64,000 bases of DNA from Flavobacterium fragile (GTDB taxonomy: Bacteria; Bacteroidota; Bacteroidia; Flavobacteriales; Flavobacteriaceae), in contig NZ_JAMLJN010000003.1 in assembly GCF_023634865.1 (NCBI RefSeq), forward strand, positions 124,001 to 188,000, in the 5' to 3' direction. The notes beneath the pieces were generated by a model. It ran no database searches. It was given only the letters and a program-made list of their open reading frames with translations, and was not told the origin of the DNA. Position numbers and translations under genes: made by a program. Positions 8,029 to 17,237 of this stretch are shown here, in pieces. Each line of letters opens with the position of its first letter. Position 1 is the first letter of the stretch.

Positions 8029-8949
8029 ATGTTGTCGGTTCAAAATATTACTTTTTCATATGACGAAATTCCAAATTTACATGCGATTTCTTTGCAATTG
8101 TCAAAAGGTAAAAACTTGGCTTTAATTGGCGAAAGCGGTTGTGGAAAAAGTACTTTGTTAAAATTAATCTACGGCTTATATGACCTAGATGAAGGTCAGA
8201 TTTTTTGGAATGATATAGAAGTGTTGGGTCCGAAATATCATTTGATTCCGGGAATGCCTTTCATGAAGTATTTGGCACAAGATTTTGATTTGATGCCTTA
8301 TATTACAGTGGCCGAGAATGTTGGGAAATACCTTTCTAATTTTTATCCCGAAAAGAAAAAAGCCAGAATTGCTGAGTTACTTGAAATCGTAGAAATGACC
8401 GAATATGCCAATGTAAAAGCTAAATTATTAAGTGGTGGCCAAATGCAACGAGTAGCTTTAGCTCGAGTTTTAGCTTTAGAACCAGAAGTTTTATTGTTAG
8501 ACGAACCTTTTAGTCATATCGATAATTTTAGAAAAAATAGTTTGAGACGCAAATTGTTTGGTTATTTAAAAGAAAAAGGGATTACTTGTATTGTTGCTAC
8601 GCATGATAGTACGGATGTGTTGTCGTTTGCGGATGAGGTAGCAATTATTAAAGATGGAAACATCATTGAAAGTGGTGTTCCAAAATTCATTTACGATAAT
8701 CCAAGAGATAAATATGTGGCTTCGTTATTTGGAGATGTTAATGAAATTGAAATCAACGGCGAGCTAAGATTTGTTTATCCACATCAATTAAAAGTAGTGA
8801 TGAATTCCGATTTGAAGGTGGAGATTGTCAATTCTTATTTCAGAGGAAGTCATTATTTTATAGAAGCGAAATATGGTAATCGAATTTTATTTTTTGAAAA
8901 TGATGCAATTTTGGAGAATGGGGAAGTGGTTGGGTTGAAAATTGCTTAA
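8029..8949 (+). CDS. ABC transporter ATP-binding protein (orphan)
   Basis: A 306-aa ABC ATPase. Walker A is GESGCGKST (residues 34-42), the signature is LSGGQMQRVALARVL (about 135-150), Walker B is LLLDEPFSHID and the switch His lies in VATHDST. Residues 230-306 form a small beta-rich C-terminal extension that resembles the TOBE-type regulatory domain of importer ATPases. No permease or binding-protein gene is adjacent, so the transport partner and substrate are unknown; it may pair with a permease elsewhere. The gene is followed by a dispersed-repeat fragment and a bidirectional terminator. Confidence 0.85.
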   Translation: MLSVQNITFSYDEIPNLHAISLQLSKGKNLALIGESGCGKSTLLKLIYGLYDLDEGQIFWNDIEVLGPKYHLIPGMPFMKYLAQDFDLMPYITVAENVGKYLSNFYPEKKKARIAELLEIVEMTEYANVKAKLLSGGQMQRVALARVLALEPEVLLLDEPFSHIDNFRKNSLRRKLFGYLKEKGITCIVATHDSTDVLSFADEVAIIKDGNIIESGVPKFIYDNPRDKYVASLFGDVNEIEINGELRFVYPHQLKVVMNSDLKVEIVNSYFRGSHYFIEAKYGNRILFFENDAILENGEVVGLKIA

Positions 8950-8983
8950 CATCCCTCTAACCCCCTTCAAAGGGGGAATTCCA
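8949..8983. repeat. Dispersed intergenic repeat, copy 1 (CCCCCTT/AAGGGGG hairpin)
   Basis: A GC-rich stretch in an AT-rich background: ATCCCTCTAACCCCCTTC, then AAAGGGGGAATTCC, forming a short C/G hairpin. Its reverse complement aligns with 12745-12778 (GAATTCC, pyrimidine run, GAGGG, TTAGGGAGG), so the window has two copies of one family in opposite orientations, both at gene 3' ends. Confidence 0.6.
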
Positions 8984-9014
8984 AAAAGTTATGAAAGAAA
9001 TTAAGAGAAAAAAA

Positions 9015-9042
9015 AGACCTTCAAACAATTGCTCAAAGGTCT
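9015..9042. terminator. Bidirectional terminator between ABC ATPase and S9 peptidase
   Basis: AGACCTT and AAGGTCT form a 7-bp stem flanked by an A run on the left and a T-rich run on the right. It lies between two convergent stop codons. Confidence 0.6.
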
Positions 9043-9061
9043 ATTTTCTTTATTCTTTTCT

Positions 9062-11476
9062 CTAATTCTTTAAATATTTTTCTAAGAATTGATCTTGTTC
9101 CCACAACAGGTGTAAGATGTTTTCTTTTGCAACGTATCCGTGGCTTTCTTTAGGTAGGATTACTAATCTTGCTGGTCCTCCTAATCCTTTTAACGCTTGG
9201 AAATAACGCTCTGATTGTAGTGTAAAAGTTCCAGGATTGTTATCCGCTTCGCCATGAACTAATAATAGAGGCGTTTTCATTTTTTCAGCATTCATGAAAG
9301 GCGACATAGTATTGTATACTTCTGGAACATCCCAATAGTTGCGTTGTTCGCTTTGGAATCCAAAAGGCGTTAAGGTTCTGTTATAAGCACCACTTCTTGC
9401 AATACCACAAGCAAATAAATTAGAATGCGTTAATAAATTAGCCGTCATGAACGCTCCGTATGAGTGACCCCCAATGGCTACTTTTTTACGATTGATGTAA
9501 CCCAATTTATCTACTGCATCAATTGCAGCCTCTGCGTTAGCCACTAATTGTTGGATAAATGTATCGTTTGGTTCAGTTGTTCCTTCTCCAATAATTGGGA
9601 AAGCTGCGTCGTCTAAAACTGCATACCCTTTGGTTACCCAATATACAAACGAACCGTAGTTAGGGAATGTAAACTCATTCGGGTTTTTATCGCTTTGTCC
9701 GGCTGAATTTTTGTCTTTGTATTCTGCTGGATAGGCCCAAATTAATAATGGTAATTTTTCTTTTTTCATTTTGTCATATCCGACAGGTAAATATAAGGTT
9801 CCCGATAATTCTACACCATCGTTTCTTTTGTATTTGATTACCTCTTTATGTACGTTTTTGATACTTTCAAATGGGTTTTTGAAAGTAGTAATCGGAGTTA
9901 ATTTATTTTTTGATTTGATGTTTCTGAAGTAGTAATTTGGATATTCGTTTTTCGATTGTATCATTACCAATACTTCTCCTTTTTTGAAATCTTCAATCGA
10001 CATTAAGTCTTCTTTTTTATCTTTCATTTTTGAAGTGTACAGACGTGTTTTCTTCAGAGTATTGAAATCAAACTCATCGATAAATGGAAATTGTCCATCT
10101 TTGGTATGACCGTCACCTATTAAATAGCCTTTACCGTTTTCAATCGCAATTACGTATCTTCCGAATTCGTTCTTTTTCATTTCGAAATTTCCAGGATCAG
10201 AGTAGATGTCTTGTGAATTTCTATCTTCAATAATTTTTGGAGCTACAGCAGTATTTGAAGGATTGAATAAATACGCTTTAGTATTTCTTGTATCGTACCA
10301 AGAATCTGCTACAATCGCAATGTTATCGTTTGCCCACATGATGCCCGCATAACGTTGTTGGGTTTTGATTAAGCTTGTTGGGTTTGATGTAAAAGGCGCT
10401 TCCCACAAGAATACTTCGTCTCTGAAATCTACTTTTACTGCTTGGTCTCCACCATCTAAAGCTTCCACAAAGTATAAAGTAGCAGGTTTGTCCGCTCTCC
10501 AACCCATGCTTCTTTTTCCTTTTCTTACTGATGAAAAACCTTTTGGCATAATTTCCGTTAATGGCACTTCGTTCACCACTTTAACTTCTTTTCCGTTCGC
10601 ATCATAAACCGTAGTTTTTTGCGGAAAACGGCTCATTGGTACAATATACGAGTACGGTTTTTGAATCGTAGTTAGCATTAAGTAGTTTCCATCTGGAGAA
10701 AAGCTTTCCCCTGCATAAATGTCGGCTTTTTTGAATAAAGTAGTTGCTCCAGAAAGGGTTACTTTATATAATTCTGAAGTTACTAATGCGTCAAAATTAG
10801 CTTCATCGGTTTTGTTTTTCAACAAGTCTTGATACGTTCTGTTTTGTGATTTTGAGCCGTCACTAGTTGAAACGGTTGGTCCTTTAGGAACATCTTTGTT
10901 ACTATCAATTAACGCTGGACGGTTTTTCGGTAATACTTTCACCAATAACGTTTCGTTGTCTTTCATCCAATTGAACGGACTTCCAAGATTTGCATTCAAA
11001 TTATCAGAAGTTAGTTTTTTAGCGGTTGCAGTTGCCACATCAATTACCCAAAGTTCCACCCCTTGATTTGTGGTGTTTGTAAAAGCAATTTTCTTTTCGT
11101 TTGGTGACCAAGAAATATTTGTAATTCGAGCATTTGCAGGTAGTCCACTAACTTGAATTTCGTTTTTATCCTTAATTTTTCTAATCTTTAGGTTGTTAAT
11201 GTAAGTAACGGTGCTTGATATATTGGTAACGGGATTAATACGTAATCCGCCTAATTTCATTTCCGTTTGGTTTAAATCGTCTAGTGTTTTGTACGTATTA
11301 CGATAACTCAAAAGCATGTATTCTTTTTTGGTGTCCATACTTACAGAAGGAGCTCTTTCGTAATCCGCTAGTGCTAGAATTTCGGCAGAGGGTTTCTGAT
11401 ACGTTACATTTTCTTGTGCTGAGGTACTGAATAAAGCCCCCATAAGCGTCATGATGGTAAGCAATCTTAATTTCAT
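9062..11476 (-). CDS. S9 family prolyl oligopeptidase-type serine peptidase
   Basis: An 804-aa secreted peptidase. A signal peptide (ends at about STSAQ) is followed by a WD40-like beta-propeller region (about residues 60-520, with repeats such as NISWSPNEKKIAFTN and ESFSPDGNYLMLTT). The C-terminal alpha/beta-hydrolase domain carries the triad Ser672 (GGHSYGAFM), Asp745 (HGEADNNPG) and His779 (KESHGY). The order and length are those of S9 peptidases that cleave oligopeptides in the periplasm, possibly glutamyl- or dipeptidyl-peptidase-like; the exact specificity is not clear. It is monocistronic and divergent from the FabH-type gene. Confidence 0.92.
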   Translation of the reverse strand: MKLRLLTIMTLMGALFSTSAQENVTYQKPSAEILALADYERAPSVSMDTKKEYMLLSYRNTYKTLDDLNQTEMKLGGLRINPVTNISSTVTYINNLKIRKIKDKNEIQVSGLPANARITNISWSPNEKKIAFTNTTNQGVELWVIDVATATAKKLTSDNLNANLGSPFNWMKDNETLLVKVLPKNRPALIDSNKDVPKGPTVSTSDGSKSQNRTYQDLLKNKTDEANFDALVTSELYKVTLSGATTLFKKADIYAGESFSPDGNYLMLTTIQKPYSYIVPMSRFPQKTTVYDANGKEVKVVNEVPLTEIMPKGFSSVRKGKRSMGWRADKPATLYFVEALDGGDQAVKVDFRDEVFLWEAPFTSNPTSLIKTQQRYAGIMWANDNIAIVADSWYDTRNTKAYLFNPSNTAVAPKIIEDRNSQDIYSDPGNFEMKKNEFGRYVIAIENGKGYLIGDGHTKDGQFPFIDEFDFNTLKKTRLYTSKMKDKKEDLMSIEDFKKGEVLVMIQSKNEYPNYYFRNIKSKNKLTPITTFKNPFESIKNVHKEVIKYKRNDGVELSGTLYLPVGYDKMKKEKLPLLIWAYPAEYKDKNSAGQSDKNPNEFTFPNYGSFVYWVTKGYAVLDDAAFPIIGEGTTEPNDTFIQQLVANAEAAIDAVDKLGYINRKKVAIGGHSYGAFMTANLLTHSNLFACGIARSGAYNRTLTPFGFQSEQRNYWDVPEVYNTMSPFMNAEKMKTPLLLVHGEADNNPGTFTLQSERYFQALKGLGGPARLVILPKESHGYVAKENILHLLWEQDQFLEKYLKN

Positions 11477-11608
11477 GTTTGTTAGTTTGAATTTGATGGT
11501 TTAAAGTTAAATTTTTGAGTCCTATCTTTTTCAAATAATTTGTTAATTTTCGTAATCTACTTTCAAATTATCTACTCATCCATGATTTGATTTTATCAAA
11601 AAAGAAGA

Positions 11609-11635
11609 TTGACATGTATTTATTTTGTATTTTTG
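11609..11635 (+). promoter_or_regulatory. Putative promoter of the FabH-type gene
   Basis: TTGACA at 11609 and TATTTTTG at 11628-11635, with 16 bp between TTG and the -7 box. The ATG at 11659 follows after 23 bp. Confidence 0.5.
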
Positions 11636-11658
11636 CCGTTTAATTTAGCCATATCAAT

Positions 11659-12666
11659 ATGTATCATTCAAAAATTACGGGTTTAGGTTATTACGTTCCT
11701 GATAATGTAGTAACCAATGATGATTTATCTAAAATAATGGACACAAATGACGAATGGATTCAGGAAAGAACTGGAATTCAAGAACGTCGTCATGTTATTC
11801 GAGGGGAAGATACTACCACCTCTATGGGTGTTAAAGCAGCCAAAATTGCTATTGAGCGTTCTGGTGTAGCCAAAGAAGATATCGACTTTGTGGTTTTCGC
11901 TACTTTGAGTCCCGATTATTATTTTCCAGGCCCTGGTGTTTTAGTACAACGCGATTTGGGTTTAAGAACTGTTGGTGCTCTGGATGTTCGTAATCAATGT
12001 TCGGGTTTTGTGTATGCTCTTTCTGTTGCGGATCAATACATTAAGACGGGAATGTATAAAAATGTCTTAGTTATTGGTTCTGAATTGCATTCTACCGGTT
12101 TAGATATGACCACTCGTGGTAGAGGTGTTTCTGTTATTTTTGGAGATGGAGCAGGAGCAGCAGTACTTTCAAGAGAGGAAGATGTTACGAAAGGAATTTT
12201 GTCGACTCATCTTCATTCCGAAGGACAGCATGCTGAAGAATTGTCTTTAGTAGCTCCGGGTATGGGTAAACGTTGGGTGACTGATATCATTGCGGATAAT
12301 GATCCAAATGACGAAAGTTATTATCCTTACATGAACGGGCAATTCGTTTTCAAAAATGCCGTAGTTCGTTTTAGCGAAGTTATTAATGAAGGTTTGCAAG
12401 CTAATAATTTACAGGTTTCGGATATTGATATGTTGGTACCGCATCAAGCGAATTTGAGAATTTCTCAATTCATTCAACAGAAGTTTCGCTTGACTGATGA
12501 TCAAGTTTTTAACAACATTCAAAAATACGGAAACACTACAGCCGCTTCTATTCCAATTGCTTTGACTGAAGCTTGGGAACAAGGAAAAATAAAATCGGGT
12601 GATTTAGTTGTTTTAGCAGCTTTTGGTTCCGGATTTACTTGGGGAAGTGTGATTATTAGATGGTAA
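11659..12666 (+). CDS. fabH: 3-oxoacyl-ACP synthase III family protein
   Basis: A 335-aa thiolase-fold condensing enzyme. The catalytic triad of ketoacyl synthase III is complete: Cys114 (RNQCSGFVYAL), His262 (VPHQANLRIS) and Asn292 (YGNTTAASIP). This family condenses an acyl-CoA starter with malonyl-ACP in the cytoplasm to start fatty-acid synthesis. The usual plsX-rpmF neighbourhood of housekeeping fabH is absent; the gene stands alone. It may therefore be an additional FabH-like enzyme for a special starter unit, such as branched or longer acyl chains, rather than the main fabH. Confidence 0.85.
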   Translation: MYHSKITGLGYYVPDNVVTNDDLSKIMDTNDEWIQERTGIQERRHVIRGEDTTTSMGVKAAKIAIERSGVAKEDIDFVVFATLSPDYYFPGPGVLVQRDLGLRTVGALDVRNQCSGFVYALSVADQYIKTGMYKNVLVIGSELHSTGLDMTTRGRGVSVIFGDGAGAAVLSREEDVTKGILSTHLHSEGQHAEELSLVAPGMGKRWVTDIIADNDPNDESYYPYMNGQFVFKNAVVRFSEVINEGLQANNLQVSDIDMLVPHQANLRISQFIQQKFRLTDDQVFNNIQKYGNTTAASIPIALTEAWEQGKIKSGDLVVLAAFGSGFTWGSVIIRW

Positions 12667-12703
12667 TTTTTCGAGAATAGAAAAAAGAAAATAGCATATA
12701 GAC

Positions 12704-12734
12704 AAAAGCGCTCTGAAAACTCAGAACGCTTTTT
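12704..12734. terminator. Bidirectional terminator between fabH-type gene and TonB receptor
   Basis: AAAAGCG-CTCTGA pairs with TCAGA-A-CGCTTTT around an AAAC loop, with one mismatch, and is followed by a T run. It is positioned between convergent genes. Confidence 0.75.
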
Positions 12735-12744
12735 TATGGTTTAT

Positions 12745-12778
12745 GAATTCCTCTTTTTTGGAGGGATTAGGGAGGACT
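12745..12778. repeat. Dispersed intergenic repeat, copy 2
   Basis: GAATTCC, a pyrimidine run, GGAGGGATTAGGGAGGA. It matches the reverse complement of the element at 8949-8983 and abuts the TAG stop of the TonB receptor gene. Confidence 0.55.
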
Positions 12779-15191
12779 AAAACATTCCGCCACCGCTTTG
12801 CACCTCGTTGGCATCTCTTTGTTTTCTGGCTAGGGCTTTGTTTTTTCCACCTCCAAACATGTAGTTGAATCCTACATAAACGGTTTGGCTTTCCCAGTAG
12901 AATGCTCCTTGTTGGCGGTAAGGAATGGAGCCATCAAAAGCAAAACGCATCGTTTCGAACATATCGTTTAGTCTGGCTGTTATGGTTCCTTTACCTTTTA
13001 AAACATTGTAAGTTGCTCCTAAGTCAATACGATACATTTCCTTTCTGTCAAACTGAATGCTTTTGTCTTTTCCTCTATACATTCCAAACAATTGAAAACG
13101 CAAATCTTTTGTGGCTGTAAAACTGTTGTTTACTCTAACATTAAAAGTAGTTACATCTGCTTCTGCATTTTCTAAAGCATTTGTATTGCTATTTTGTACG
13201 GTTCCTTTTACCGTTCTAAAGTACACATCAGCACTAGCATTAACGGACCACCATTTAGAGAATTTTAAATTTCCAGACGTTTCAATACCGTATGCATCAT
13301 TGTTGTTAAAATTGTCATACGATAAAATATTTCGGTTTGGGTTGTTTGGATCGTTGAATACCACTCTCGAAATTTCATCTGAAATTTTTCTGTAGAATAT
13401 GCCACTTGTTATTGAACCTAATTTGGTGTTTCGGGTGTAATTCACTTCAAATGAGTTGGTAAATTGAGGTGTTAACTCTGGATTACCCCTTGATTCTAAG
13501 ATAGGAGTGGTCCATTCTCTAATCGGACTAATCTGACCAATACTTGGGCGATCTATTCTTCTGGAATAATTGAAGTTAAACGAGTTTTTATCATTAGCAT
13601 TGTACGTTAAAAATGCAGATGGGTAAACCGTAAAAATTTCGTCATTAACTCTTTGTTTGTCTGAAAACGAAGGGTTGGTTTGATTTACTTCAAAATCGGC
13701 TTGAAGATCGAAATATTCCATTCTAAGTCCCACTTGACCGCTCCATTTGCCTACTTGTTTTCCAATGTTAGCATATCCAGAGTAAATATTTCTTCCAAAT
13801 TCGAAAGCATTATTTGCACTAGAAAAACTAGGATTTACATCTTCTAATCTATTGCTTGAGTTTTGAATTCTCGATTCTACCCCCAATTCTAATTTGGTAG
13901 TTTCGTTTAATGGATTCACAAAATCAGCATTCAATTGAAAGTAATCGGTGACTCCATTAAGAATATTTCTTCTTTCAAACGATTGTGTAGGATTGAAAAT
14001 GGTTTCGTTATATAGCGTATTTTCATCATTTTCAGTATGAGAAAAATTAGCTTGAAGTTCGAACGTTTTGTCTTTTTTGTCAAAATTATGTTTGTAGACT
14101 ACATCATACGTTTGGTTTTTGTTTTTGCCATCACTTCCGAACGATTGATTGGTATTTCGGTTCGCAATAGGATTGTCAAAAGCTACGGTTGTTAATCCTG
14201 TTCCGAAACCCGATGTAAAACTTTGATTGGTATATGCTGATAAGGTGTTTTTATCGTTGATGTAATAATCCATTCCGAACTTAATCAGATGTGAATTGTT
14301 TTTATTTCTAAAATTAAAATCTTGTCTGTTTTCTAAGTTGGTTCTTTCGCTGTCTACAAAACCGTTGTTGGCATTTATCCCATGATTGAAGCCATAATTC
14401 GTGTAAAAATTCACTTTTCCAACGCGATAATTCATGTTTAATGCTGAGTTTGTTTTTGGAGTGATTCCGAAGGTGACCCCGGTATTTATTGAGCCATTAA
14501 ATCCGTCTTGTGAATTTTTGTGTAAAATAATATTGATGATTCCACTCATTCCTTCAGGATTGTATTTTGCCGAAGGATTTGTTATCAATTCTACTTGTTT
14601 AATTGAAGCTGAAGGAATTTGTTGTAGCAGTTGCTCGATTGATACGTTTGACGGTTTACCATCAATTAGTACTCGCACGTTACTATTTCCTCTCATGCTG
14701 ATTTCTTTCGTTTGAGGATCGATGCTAACCGTCGGGATATTGTTCATGATTTCTGAAGCGGTTGTTCCTGAAGCAATTAAGTCTTTTCCAACATTAATTA
14801 CTTTTCGGTCAATTTTTTGAACCATGTTCGATCGTTCTGCTACCACTTCAACATCTTTTAGTTCGATAATATCTTCTGCAATAGCAATTGTTCCTAAGTT
14901 TTGATTGGCATTCGTAGTTAGGTCAACATTTTTAGTAACGGTTGTATATCCAATAAATTGAATTTCAACGGTATATTTCTGAGGAGCCAATTTGGTTATA
15001 GAAAAATTACCCTCTTCAGTAGTTACTGCTCCTGTAACTAATTTGCCATTTTCTTTGATGATGATGTTTACATAAGGCAACGTTTCGTTTGTTTTCTTGT
15101 CTGTTACCTTTCCCTTGATGCTTCCGTTGTTTTGTGCGAATCCAAAAGTGATACTGCACAAAAGTGTAGTGATAAAAAGTTTTAGTTTCAT
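12777..15191 (-). CDS. TonB-dependent outer-membrane receptor family protein
   Basis: An 804-aa outer-membrane protein. The signal peptide (MKLKLFITTLLCSITFGFAQ) precedes a carboxypeptidase regulatory-like beta-sandwich (residues 22-105, GSIKGKVTDKKTNETLPYVNI), a plug domain (about 120-225, including SIKQVELITNPSAKYNPEGMSG) and a long beta-barrel region. It is the 'outer membrane beta-barrel family' type that ends in an aromatic residue after a Lys/Arg-rich tail (final GGGMF). It should import or bind a ligand using TonB; the ligand is unknown. No SusD-like partner or regulator is adjacent, so a polysaccharide role is not supported. Confidence 0.85.
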   Translation of the reverse strand: MKLKLFITTLLCSITFGFAQNNGSIKGKVTDKKTNETLPYVNIIIKENGKLVTGAVTTEEGNFSITKLAPQKYTVEIQFIGYTTVTKNVDLTTNANQNLGTIAIAEDIIELKDVEVVAERSNMVQKIDRKVINVGKDLIASGTTASEIMNNIPTVSIDPQTKEISMRGNSNVRVLIDGKPSNVSIEQLLQQIPSASIKQVELITNPSAKYNPEGMSGIINIILHKNSQDGFNGSINTGVTFGITPKTNSALNMNYRVGKVNFYTNYGFNHGINANNGFVDSERTNLENRQDFNFRNKNNSHLIKFGMDYYINDKNTLSAYTNQSFTSGFGTGLTTVAFDNPIANRNTNQSFGSDGKNKNQTYDVVYKHNFDKKDKTFELQANFSHTENDENTLYNETIFNPTQSFERRNILNGVTDYFQLNADFVNPLNETTKLELGVESRIQNSSNRLEDVNPSFSSANNAFEFGRNIYSGYANIGKQVGKWSGQVGLRMEYFDLQADFEVNQTNPSFSDKQRVNDEIFTVYPSAFLTYNANDKNSFNFNYSRRIDRPSIGQISPIREWTTPILESRGNPELTPQFTNSFEVNYTRNTKLGSITSGIFYRKISDEISRVVFNDPNNPNRNILSYDNFNNNDAYGIETSGNLKFSKWWSVNASADVYFRTVKGTVQNSNTNALENAEADVTTFNVRVNNSFTATKDLRFQLFGMYRGKDKSIQFDRKEMYRIDLGATYNVLKGKGTITARLNDMFETMRFAFDGSIPYRQQGAFYWESQTVYVGFNYMFGGGKNKALARKQRDANEVQSGGGMF

Positions 15192-15342
15192 TAGATTGTT
15201 TTAATTAAATATGATTGATGATTGTGCTTAAGTAGACTTCAACATTTGTTAAATGTTACAGTCTATTTTTAATTTTTATTTTTTTTTTAACATTTTCCGC
15301 TATTTGTGAAATTTTATTTCATCATACTATCTTCAAAATTCT

Positions 15343-15350
15343 TACCTTTG
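15343..15350 (+). promoter_or_regulatory. -7 box for argS
   Basis: TACCTTTG, matching TAnnTTTG, 23 bp before the argS ATG. No clear TTG is seen at the -33 position. Confidence 0.5.
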
Positions 15351-15373
15351 CACGTTTTAAAAATCAAGGAAAA

Positions 15374-17152
15374 ATGACATTACATCAAACATTAACCCAG
15401 CACATTCAAAAGGCAGTTGAAGAATTGTTCCCTATTTCTATAGAAAAAGTTGAATTTCAGGCTACAAGGAAAGATTTTGAAGGTGATATTACTGTAGTGG
15501 TTTTTCCTTTGGTAAAAGCATTAAAAGGCAATCCCGTTGAAATCGGAAATCAGATTGGAAATTACTTAGTGGCGAACGTAAATGAAGTGGCTAAGTTCAA
15601 TGTAGTAGGCGGATTTTTAAATATCGTGATTTCGGATGCTTTTTATGTGGAATTTTTCAATACGATTAAAAACAATGAAACCTTTGGTTTTGTAGCTCCA
15701 AAAGAAGGAGAGAAGGCGGTAATGGTAGAATATTCTTCACCCAATACCAACAAGCCATTGCATTTAGGTCACATCCGAAATAATTTATTGGGTTATTCCG
15801 TTGCTGAGATTTTAAAAGCTTCCGGAAAAAAAGTATACAAAACGCAAATCATCAACGATAGAGGAATTCATATCTGTAAATCGATGTTGGCTTGGCAGAA
15901 ATTCGGAAACGGACAAACTCCAGCTTCCACCGGATTAAAAGGAGATAAATTAGTTGGGAATTTTTATGTAGAATTTGACAAGCAATACAAAAAAGAAATT
16001 TCAGAATTAATTGCTCAAGGTAAAACCGAAGACGAAGCAAAAAAACTTGCACCATCTATTTTAGAAGCGCAACAAATGCTTTTAGATTGGGAAAATGGAA
16101 AGCCGGAAGTTATCGAACTTTGGAAAACCATGAACCAATGGGTGTATGACGGTTTTGCTGAAACGTATAAAAATCTAGGCGTTGATTTTGATAGCTACTA
16201 TTATGAATCTAAAACCTATTTATTAGGAAAAGAAGTAGTGCAATTTGGTTTAGAAAAAGGCATTTTCGAGAAAGATCCGGATGGTTCGGTTTGGATTGAT
16301 TTAACGGCAGATGGTTTGGATAGAAAAATCGTACTTCGTTCTGACGGAACTGCGGTTTACATGACGCAAGATATTGGTACTGCTATCCAACGTGTGAAAG
16401 ATTTTTCAGATGTTGGTGGAATGGTTTATACGGTAGGAAACGAGCAAGATTACCACTTTAAAGTGTTATTCTTGATCTTGAAAAAGTTAGGATTTGATTG
16501 GGCGGATAGTTTGTATCATTTATCATACGGAATGGTAGAATTACCTTCTGGAAAAATGAAATCTCGTGAAGGAACCGTTGTAGATGCTGATGATTTAATG
16601 GCGGAAATGACTACAACTGCACAAACTATATCGGAAGAATTAGGAAAGTTAGATGGTTATTCTGAAGAAGAGAAAGCCGTTTTATTCAAAACCATTGGTT
16701 TAGGTGCTTTGAAATATTATATGTTGAAGGTAGATCCGAAAAAACAAATGATGTTTAATCCAGAAGAATCGGTTGATTTTGCAGGAAATACTGGGCCGTT
16801 TATTCAGTACACTTACGCTCGTATTCAGTCGATTTTAAGAAAAGCTGATTTTGATACTTCAATTTCAATTTCTGGATTAGAATTGCATGAAAAAGAGAAA
16901 GAATTAATCAAGCAAGTACAATTATTCCCTGATGTAATTCAAAATGCGGCGGATAATCATAGTCCGGCTTTGATTGCGAATTATACGTATGATTTGGTAA
17001 AAGAATTCAATTCGTTCTATCAACAAGTTTCGATATTGGGAGAAGAAAATCACGACAAGAAAGTATTTCGAGTACAACTATCAAAATCGGTAGGGAATAC
17101 GATTAAAAATGCGTTTCAGTTGTTAGGAATTCAAGTTCCTGAGCGAATGTAA
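15374..17152 (+). CDS. argS: Arginyl-tRNA synthetase
   Basis: A 592-aa class I aminoacyl-tRNA synthetase. The N-terminal additional domain (residues 1-100) is followed by the HIGH-type motif HLGH in NKPLHLGHIRNNLLG (about residue 132) and by KMKSREGTVV, the KMSKS-type loop (about residue 395). The C-terminal anticodon-binding DALR helices run to the terminal ERM. It charges tRNA-Arg in the cytoplasm. The gene has its own promoter and is followed by an 85-bp gap before the O-acetylation operon, with no obvious terminator. Confidence 0.97.
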   Translation: MTLHQTLTQHIQKAVEELFPISIEKVEFQATRKDFEGDITVVVFPLVKALKGNPVEIGNQIGNYLVANVNEVAKFNVVGGFLNIVISDAFYVEFFNTIKNNETFGFVAPKEGEKAVMVEYSSPNTNKPLHLGHIRNNLLGYSVAEILKASGKKVYKTQIINDRGIHICKSMLAWQKFGNGQTPASTGLKGDKLVGNFYVEFDKQYKKEISELIAQGKTEDEAKKLAPSILEAQQMLLDWENGKPEVIELWKTMNQWVYDGFAETYKNLGVDFDSYYYESKTYLLGKEVVQFGLEKGIFEKDPDGSVWIDLTADGLDRKIVLRSDGTAVYMTQDIGTAIQRVKDFSDVGGMVYTVGNEQDYHFKVLFLILKKLGFDWADSLYHLSYGMVELPSGKMKSREGTVVDADDLMAEMTTTAQTISEELGKLDGYSEEEKAVLFKTIGLGALKYYMLKVDPKKQMMFNPEESVDFAGNTGPFIQYTYARIQSILRKADFDTSISISGLELHEKEKELIKQVQLFPDVIQNAADNHSPALIANYTYDLVKEFNSFYQQVSILGEENHDKKVFRVQLSKSVGNTIKNAFQLLGIQVPERM

Positions 17153-17237
17153 TAGAGTTGCGAGCTTAAAGTAACGAGTAACGAGTTTGAGATTTTACTA
17201 GATTTTTGGACTTGTCTTCGAAATTGAAATTTAATAC

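Noticed and set aside
12777-15191. A polysaccharide-utilisation locus around the first TonB receptor
   Set aside because: No SusD-like gene, glycoside hydrolase or regulator lies nearby, so only a generic receptor call is supported.
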